Origin: Candidatus Fermentibacteraceae bacterium
GTDB lineage: Bacteria > Fermentibacterota > Fermentibacteria > Fermentibacterales > JCC-6
Reading direction: 5' to 3'
Assembly: GCA_021162285.1 (NCBI GenBank)
Contig: JAGGYZ010000118.1
Coordinates: 1 to 18,901 of the forward strand
DNA length: 18,901 bases
Under the pieces are notes generated by a model. It saw only the letters and a program-made list of their open reading frames with translations. It searched no databases and was not told where the DNA came from. Position numbers and translations under genes: made by a program. Positions 14,461-18,901 of the stretch are shown piece by piece (position 1 is the first letter of the stretch; each line of letters starts with the position of its first letter).

Positions 14461-15942
14461 ATGAAAGACCTTGTGCCGGGATGGATTGCTGTTACAACAG
14501 GTATACTGCTTCTGACAACAGCGCTGGTGCTTGGCCTTCCGCCAGTTGCCCACGCTGGTGGTGAAGAGACACCGGCAGCGAGAGCCTCTTCCCTTGAGCT
14601 GTTCTTTGATGTTTATGGTATTGCCAGGTCTTCTTATGTGGATACTCTGGAGAGCCGGGAGCTCGTAGAGGAAGCACTGCAGGGAATGCTGCAGTCTCTT
14701 GATCCCAACAGTGTACTTCTTACACCTGAAGAATTTGAGAACCTGCAGATACAGCTTGAGGGGTCTTTTGAAGGTGTAGGTATCACTCTGGGGCAGCGTG
14801 ACAACTGGCTCACTGTTATTTCGCCTATTGAAGGAACTCCTGCATACAGGGCTGGAATGAAGGCTGGCGATCGTATTGTAAAAATAGACAGTATGTCCAC
14901 AGAAGGAATAACAACCACCGAAGCGGTTTCTTTCATCAGAGGTCCAGGGGGTACGGTGGTGAACCTCACAGTGGAAAGACCTGGAATGAATGAGCCCATA
15001 GTGTTTCCAATCGAGAGGGATGTTATTGATTTTCCTTCGGTTTCCGCCAGTTTTATGGTTGAACCGGGAATCGGATATGTGCGTCTTTCCAGATTCAGCG
15101 AGGAATCTGCTAAAGAGGTTTACGATGCCATTACAGAGCTGCGCAGTCAGGGAGCAGAGAACATGATTCTTGATCTTCGGGGAAATCCCGGCGGCCTGAT
15201 GCTTCCTTCTATTGATGTAGCGGACATCTTTCTTCCAGCAGGTGCAGTTGTGGTAACCACCAGAGGGCAGGCAGTTGGAGAGTACACATACAGAACAAGA
15301 AGAGGTGTTCTGTACGGCGGTGAACTGGTTCTTCTTGTGGATGGGGGCAGCGCCAGTTCTTCGGAAATACTCGCAGGTGCTCTTCAGGATCAGCACGCCG
15401 CAACTCTGATAGGAACCAGAACTTTCGGGAAAGGATCTGTTCAGTCTCTCTCCGATCTGGGAGAGTATCCGGGGCTTGGGCACTACGGGGTTAAACTGAC
15501 CACTGCCAGGTATTACACACCAAACGGCAACAGTATAGACAGAACCCTCCGGGATGATTTTATGGAATCAGGTGCGGAAGAAACATGGGGAATAATTCCG
15601 GATATAACAGTGGAACCGGATTCTTTCGGTGTGGCTCTTGTCGCCGAGCTTGAGCTTGACGGACATTTTTTCAGCTTCGCTGTTGATTACACACTTGAGA
15701 ATGAAGTATTTCTTGATTTCTGGCCCGATGAAACAGTTCTGCAGTCTTTCAGGGAGTACATGGATGCAGAGGGAATTGACTATACGGATGAGGAATTTGC
15801 CGATAGCAAAGCTTACATAGAGAGGGCACTTCTCCGTGAGATCGCCCTTCGCGAGTGGCCTGTGAACCATTATTACGAAGTAACCGCCCCCCACGATGAT
15901 ACTATTCACCGCGCTGTTGAGTTTCTTACGGAGGATCAGTAG
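14461..15942 (+). CDS. S41-family C-terminal processing protease with PDZ domain
   Basis: A 493-residue envelope serine protease of the CtpA/Prc family. Residues 1-32 are a signal peptide or anchor ending PPVAHA. A PDZ domain lies at about 98-185 (GVGITLGQRDNWLTVISPIEGTPAYRAGMKAGDRIVKID). The S41 core follows: LDLRGNPGG (237-245), DGGSASSSEILAGALQD (294-310) and GTRTFGKGSVQ (318-328). The catalytic pair is Ser299 and Lys324, 25 residues apart as in characterised members. These proteases trim C-termini of secreted or misassembled envelope proteins. A C-terminal extension of about 120 residues (370-493) is acidic and helical, similar in layout to S41 proteases of Bacteroidota-like bacteria. GAAGGG lies 10 bases before the ATG. 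It sits 7 bases after tmk and 2 bases before the mutase gene. Confidence 0.94.
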   Translation: MKDLVPGWIAVTTGILLLTTALVLGLPPVAHAGGEETPAARASSLELFFDVYGIARSSYVDTLESRELVEEALQGMLQSLDPNSVLLTPEEFENLQIQLEGSFEGVGITLGQRDNWLTVISPIEGTPAYRAGMKAGDRIVKIDSMSTEGITTTEAVSFIRGPGGTVVNLTVERPGMNEPIVFPIERDVIDFPSVSASFMVEPGIGYVRLSRFSEESAKEVYDAITELRSQGAENMILDLRGNPGGLMLPSIDVADIFLPAGAVVVTTRGQAVGEYTYRTRRGVLYGGELVLLVDGGSASSSEILAGALQDQHAATLIGTRTFGKGSVQSLSDLGEYPGLGHYGVKLTTARYYTPNGNSIDRTLRDDFMESGAEETWGIIPDITVEPDSFGVALVAELELDGHFFSFAVDYTLENEVFLDFWPDETVLQSFREYMDAEGIDYTDEEFADSKAYIERALLREIALREWPVNHYYEVTAPHDDTIHRAVEFLTEDQ

Positions 15943-15944
15943 CT

Positions 15945-17351
15945 ATGGTTATTAAATTTGGTACATCTGGATGGAGAGGTGTTATCTCCAGGGAGTTTAC
16001 CTGGGACAGGGCCATGGCAGTGGCAGATGCCGTTGCAGTCAGGCTACTGGAAACAGGATACACAACAATAGCTGTTGGTGGTGACTGCCGTTTCCTTTCT
16101 CCGGAGCTGGCAGAGGCAACTGCCCACAGACTGGCAGCGTACGGTTTTGAAGTGTATCTCTCCGAAAGAAGTGTACCGACACCTGTGTTGTCACACGCCT
16201 GCAGGAAACGGGGTCTTGGCGGTGTTATTAATTTCACAGCCAGCCACAACCCGCCTGTGTACAACGGTATCAAGTTCAGCCCTTTTCACGGCGGGCCTGC
16301 TGACGGGAAAGATACTTCCAGAATAGAAGAACTGGTTGCCGCAGGCAAAGTTCCAGACAGCAGTACCGGCGGTTCCGTAAAAGTTGTTGACTTTATCACT
16401 CCGTATCTGAAAGACATCGACGGGTTTATAAACCCCGAAGTTTTCAGGAAGGCAGATTCTCTCAGAGTTGTTTACGATGCTTTCAGTGGCGCAGGGAGTG
16501 GCGTACTCGATAAAAAGCTCATAGAGCTTGGAGCTTCAGTCAGGGTTCTTAACGGAAAGCGTGATCCGCTTTTTGCAGGGCGCCAGCACCCGGAACCCAA
16601 CGAACAGTGTCTTTCGGATCTGTCACAGAGCGTGGTAAGAAGCGGAGCTTCGCTGGGTGTTGCTACTGACGGCGATGCAGACAGGTTCGGTATCGTGGAT
16701 GAGAACGGCAATTACATTACCCCTCCCGACTTCATGGCTCTTCTGGTTGATTATCTGGCGGAGTCCGGACACCGGGGAAGGGTTGTACGCTCCATAACAA
16801 CAGGCAGCCTTCTGGACAGAGTGGCGGAGGCAAGAGGGCTCGAGGTCAAAGTTACCCCGGTGGGTTTCAAGTATCTTGGTGCAGAGATTATTTCAGGTGG
16901 TGTTCTGCTTGCAGGTGAGGAAAGCGGCGGGCTTTCCCTGGGAACACATATTCCCGAGAAAGACGGCGTTCTGGCAGGACTTCTGGCCAGTGAGATTGTG
17001 TGTCACTACGGCGAGGGTCTCGGCTCTCTTCTGCAGAAGCTCTGGAGCAGGCATGGACGGTACTTCAACACCAGACTTGATCTTCCTCTAAATCCGGTTA
17101 TGAAACACTACATTCTGGAGAATCTGTTCAAATCAGATAAAACACATGCCGCAGGACTTCCAGTGAAGAGCATAGACAGAACAGACGGAGTTCAGCTTGT
17201 TTTCGACGAAGACACCTGGGTGCTTGTGAGGTTGAGTGGAACGGAACCGCTGGCGAGAATCTATGTTCAATCCACAGATGCAGGAGAGAACAGGAGAATC
17301 GCCGAAGCGCTGGCTGACGAATTCAGAGGGAACACCCATGAGGCTAATTGA
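15945..17351 (+). CDS. Phosphoglucomutase/phosphomannomutase (alpha-D-phosphohexomutase)
   Basis: A 468-residue cytoplasmic phosphosugar mutase. All four family motifs are intact: KFGTSGWRG (4-12), the phosphoserine loop TASHNPPVYNGIKF with Ser100, the Mg-binding loop DGDADRFG (242-249), the sugar-specificity loop GEESGG (324-329), and the phosphate-binding RLSGTEPLARIY (429-440). GEESGG and FGTSGW favour glucose-1-phosphate/glucose-6-phosphate as substrate; phosphomannose is also possible. GlmM (glucosamine) is less likely. GGAGGA (15930-15935) lies 9 bases before the ATG. As supplier of glucose-6-phosphate it could feed the inositol-phosphate synthase two genes upstream of its neighbour protease, or furnish precursors for wall sugars. 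The stop overlaps the yceD start by 14 bases. Confidence 0.94.
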   Translation: MVIKFGTSGWRGVISREFTWDRAMAVADAVAVRLLETGYTTIAVGGDCRFLSPELAEATAHRLAAYGFEVYLSERSVPTPVLSHACRKRGLGGVINFTASHNPPVYNGIKFSPFHGGPADGKDTSRIEELVAAGKVPDSSTGGSVKVVDFITPYLKDIDGFINPEVFRKADSLRVVYDAFSGAGSGVLDKKLIELGASVRVLNGKRDPLFAGRQHPEPNEQCLSDLSQSVVRSGASLGVATDGDADRFGIVDENGNYITPPDFMALLVDYLAESGHRGRVVRSITTGSLLDRVAEARGLEVKVTPVGFKYLGAEIISGGVLLAGEESGGLSLGTHIPEKDGVLAGLLASEIVCHYGEGLGSLLQKLWSRHGRYFNTRLDLPLNPVMKHYILENLFKSDKTHAAGLPVKSIDRTDGVQLVFDEDTWVLVRLSGTEPLARIYVQSTDAGENRRIAEALADEFRGNTHEAN

Positions 17352-17817
17352 AGAGACGCTGTCTATTCCCATTAACTCTATTCCCCGGGGAACAACCAGA
17401 GAAACATTTACAATACAGATGAAGAAAGTTCTATGGGATATTCCCGACGCGGATTTCAGCTCGGAAGAGGGTACTCTTGATCTTGATATTATCAGGACCG
17501 AGTATGAAATTATAGTAAGAGGATTTCTTGATGCAGAGTTTACTGTGCCCTGTGCCAGATGTCTTGCGCCTGTTGTTTTCACGGTTACGGAGGGAATTGA
17601 AAGAATGTATTCGTGGAACCCGGATATGCTTTCAGACCCTGAAGTTGAACCGGTCTCGCACAATGACGGAACAGTTTGTATATTAGACCCCGTTCGTGAG
17701 GCGATTATATTTTCCCTGCCTGCAATGCCGCTCTGCAAACAAGATTGCAGAGGGTTGTGTCCCAAGTGTGGAATTAATCGTAATTTTGAAGAATGTGAAC
17801 ACGGTTTCGAAGCCTGA
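17338..17817 (+). CDS. yceD: YceD/DUF177-family protein
   Basis: A 159-residue member of the YceD (DUF177) family, whose members affect 23S rRNA accumulation and are found next to rpmF in most bacteria. The conserved cysteines are present: PCARCLAPV (Cys72, Cys75) and PLCKQDCRGLCPKCGINRNFEECEH (Cys133, 137, 141, 144, 153), which probably bind zinc. The start is ATG at 17338, with AGAGGG (17325-17330) 7 bases upstream; a longer frame running back to 17236 is only translation of the mutase gene. It overlaps the mutase stop by 14 bases and ends 32 bases before rpmF. Confidence 0.92.
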   Translation: MRLIEETLSIPINSIPRGTTRETFTIQMKKVLWDIPDADFSSEEGTLDLDIIRTEYEIIVRGFLDAEFTVPCARCLAPVVFTVTEGIERMYSWNPDMLSDPEVEPVSHNDGTVCILDPVREAIIFSLPAMPLCKQDCRGLCPKCGINRNFEECEHGFEA

Positions 17818-17849
17818 TCTTCGAGCGTATAGATGAAAGTGAGAACCAG

Positions 17850-18032
17850 ATGCCAGTTCCAAAAAGAAGGCACTCTTCAACAAGGCGCGACAAAGGTCGT
17901 ACCCACTGGAAAATTGAAGCCAAATCTACCAGTGTGTGTCCCCAGTGCGGTGAGCCGAGACTGCCCCACCGAGTTTGTAAGCACTGCGGTTATTACAATG
18001 GCCGCCAGGTTACAGAGCCTGTTGAAGACTAA
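17850..18032 (+). CDS. rpmF: 50S ribosomal protein L32
   Basis: A 60-residue large-subunit protein with the family start MPVPKRRHSSTRRDKGR and the zinc ribbon intact: CPQCG (Cys30, Cys33) and CKHCG (Cys43, Cys46). It is thus the zinc-binding (C+) form. The body from HWKIEAKSTSVC to YYNGRQV is typical. The SD is modest (GTGAG about 7 bases before the ATG). The order yceD-rpmF-plsX is conserved across many phyla and supports the assignment. plsX starts 2 bases after the stop. Confidence 0.97.
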   Translation: MPVPKRRHSSTRRDKGRTHWKIEAKSTSVCPQCGEPRLPHRVCKHCGYYNGRQVTEPVED

Positions 18033-18034
18033 AC

Positions 18035-18901
18035 TTGGCTGAATCAGTTGTTGTGGCACTTGATGCCATGGGTGGCGATCACGGTCCCGGAGTTGTTGTA
18101 GACGGGGCCGTGAGGTTTTTCAAGGAAAGCCCCGGAAAAATACAGAAAAATGTAAAGATAATACTGGTTGGCCACCAGGATACGGTTGCCAGGTTGCTGT
18201 CTGTCGCCGGGGGGCAGAAGTACCCCATTGAAATCAAACATGCATCGCAGGTTGTCTCAATGGATGACCATCCAGCCGAGGCCTTGAAACAGAAACCGGA
18301 CAGTTCCATGTTGGTCATGGCAGACCTTCAGCGTAAGGGAACAGCCAATGCAATGGTCAGTGCGGGTAACACCGGTGCAATGATGGCAAGCAGCATGTTT
18401 GCCCTTGGAAGAATCAAAGGTATTTCCCGTCCTGCACTTGCCAGCACCATTCCGACAATCGGGAATCCCACAATTCTTGTGGATGTAGGTGCCAATGTAG
18501 GCTGCCGTCCGCATCTTTTGTACAAATTCGCCTTTATGGGAAGCATCTACTCAAAACTGGTTTTCGGTGTGGAAAAGCCAAAGGTCTGCCTGCTTAACGT
18601 AGGAAGTGAGCCGTCAAAGGGTCCACCGGATATCAAGGAAGTTTACAAAATGCTGTCCAAAGCCCCCCTTAATTTTGCCGGTAACGTAGAGGGTAATGGT
18701 ATTCTCATGGGCGACGCCGATGTGGTTGTGTGTGATGGTTACACAGGCAATGTTCTGGTTAAATTCATTGAATCCATTGCGTCAATGGTAGGAGGGACTC
18801 TGTATCTGGAGATGAAAAAACAATGGACTTCCAGGATGGGCTATCTGTTTATGAGACCATCTTTTAACAAGCTATGGAAAAAATTAGATGCTGCCGAGTA
18901 C
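18035..18901 (+). CDS. plsX: Phosphate acyltransferase PlsX, 3' end outside the window
   Basis: PlsX turns acyl-ACP plus phosphate into acyl-phosphate, the acyl donor for PlsY in phospholipid synthesis. 289 codons are visible with no stop; the family is about 330-340 residues, so roughly 45 residues lie beyond the edge. Family motifs: VALDAMGGDHGP at 6-17, VSAGNTGAMMA near 108-118, PTIGNPTILVDVGANVGCRP (Gly where most members have Asp), LLNVGSEPSKG and GNVEGNG, then CDGYTGNVLVKF. The start is TTG at 18035, 2 bases after rpmF, because the MGGDHGP motif needs to begin about 10 residues in; the upstream SD is weak. The first ATG in frame would delete the conserved motif. Confidence 0.93.
   Translation, partial: MAESVVVALDAMGGDHGPGVVVDGAVRFFKESPGKIQKNVKIILVGHQDTVARLLSVAGGQKYPIEIKHASQVVSMDDHPAEALKQKPDSSMLVMADLQRKGTANAMVSAGNTGAMMASSMFALGRIKGISRPALASTIPTIGNPTILVDVGANVGCRPHLLYKFAFMGSIYSKLVFGVEKPKVCLLNVGSEPSKGPPDIKEVYKMLSKAPLNFAGNVEGNGILMGDADVVVCDGYTGNVLVKFIESIASMVGGTLYLEMKKQWTSRMGYLFMRPSFNKLWKKLDAAEY

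Noticed and set aside
14428..15483. Long open frame (351 codons) on the minus strand, opposite the protease gene
   Set aside because: It lies fully antisense to a gene with intact catalytic motifs; its translation is low in recognisable structure, rich in Cys, His and Ser, and has no SD. It is a by-product of codon use in the real gene.
17236..17337. Upstream extension of yceD into the mutase gene
   Set aside because: The region encodes the conserved phosphate-binding RLSGTEP motif of the mutase in another frame; ATG at 17338 has an SD and fits the family length.

Overview
This window (about 48-50% GC by eye) is dense bacterial chromosome, mostly core genes in tightly packed operons, with no mobile element, CRISPR array, phage or rRNA visible. 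The organism cannot be named from the sequence. Diderm-style lipoproteins, a TolB-like propeller lipoprotein, a C-terminal processing protease with a PDZ domain, a MurA with Asp at the usual Cys position, and actinobacterial-looking inositol-lipid and UbiA-type phosphoribosyltransferase genes suggest an uncultured lineage, perhaps near the FCB group (for example Fermentibacterota). That placement is a low-confidence inference.

Layout. Bases 2-820 hold the 3' end of an unrecognised gene, closed by a strong intrinsic terminator (842-871). On the minus strand, 4061 to 1064 is a three-gene overlapping unit: an ExoX-like DEDDh exonuclease, murA, and a TolB-like propeller lipoprotein. Back-to-back promoters at 4114-4185 drive this unit leftward and a methionine-rich lipoprotein (4226-5821) rightward. 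A second minus-strand unit runs from 8988 to 5888: a UbiA-family decaprenyl-phosphate-phosphoribosyltransferase-like enzyme, ispE, tRNA-Gln(UUG), rplY and pth. This resembles the ispE-tRNAGln-prs-rplY-pth order of Pseudomonas, but with prs absent.

From 9112 to the right edge everything is on the plus strand with gaps of at most 49 bases and no terminator seen. The order is: a Na+/phosphate-cotransporter-like protein with an extra extracytoplasmic Ig-like domain and a PhoU-like tail; a small DUF3006-like protein; rsmI (short form); a CDP-alcohol phosphatidyltransferase; inositol-phosphate synthase; tmk; an S41 protease; a phosphohexomutase; yceD; rpmF; and plsX, which is cut by the window end.

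How the genes fit together. The phosphohexomutase (glucose-1-P to glucose-6-P), Ino1 (glucose-6-P to inositol phosphate) and the CDP-alcohol transferase (inositol phosphate plus CDP-diacylglycerol) form a plausible short route to phosphatidylinositol phosphate. yceD-rpmF-plsX is the widespread ribosome/phospholipid cluster. Several genes use TTG or GTG starts supported by good Shine-Dalgarno (SD) sequences, so starts here need care. No clearly new defence or mobile system is visible. The most unusual items are the Ig-Na/Pi-PhoU fusion, the Met-rich lipoprotein, the inositol-lipid pair in an apparently non-actinobacterial context, and the loss of prs next to an enzyme expected to use PRPP.
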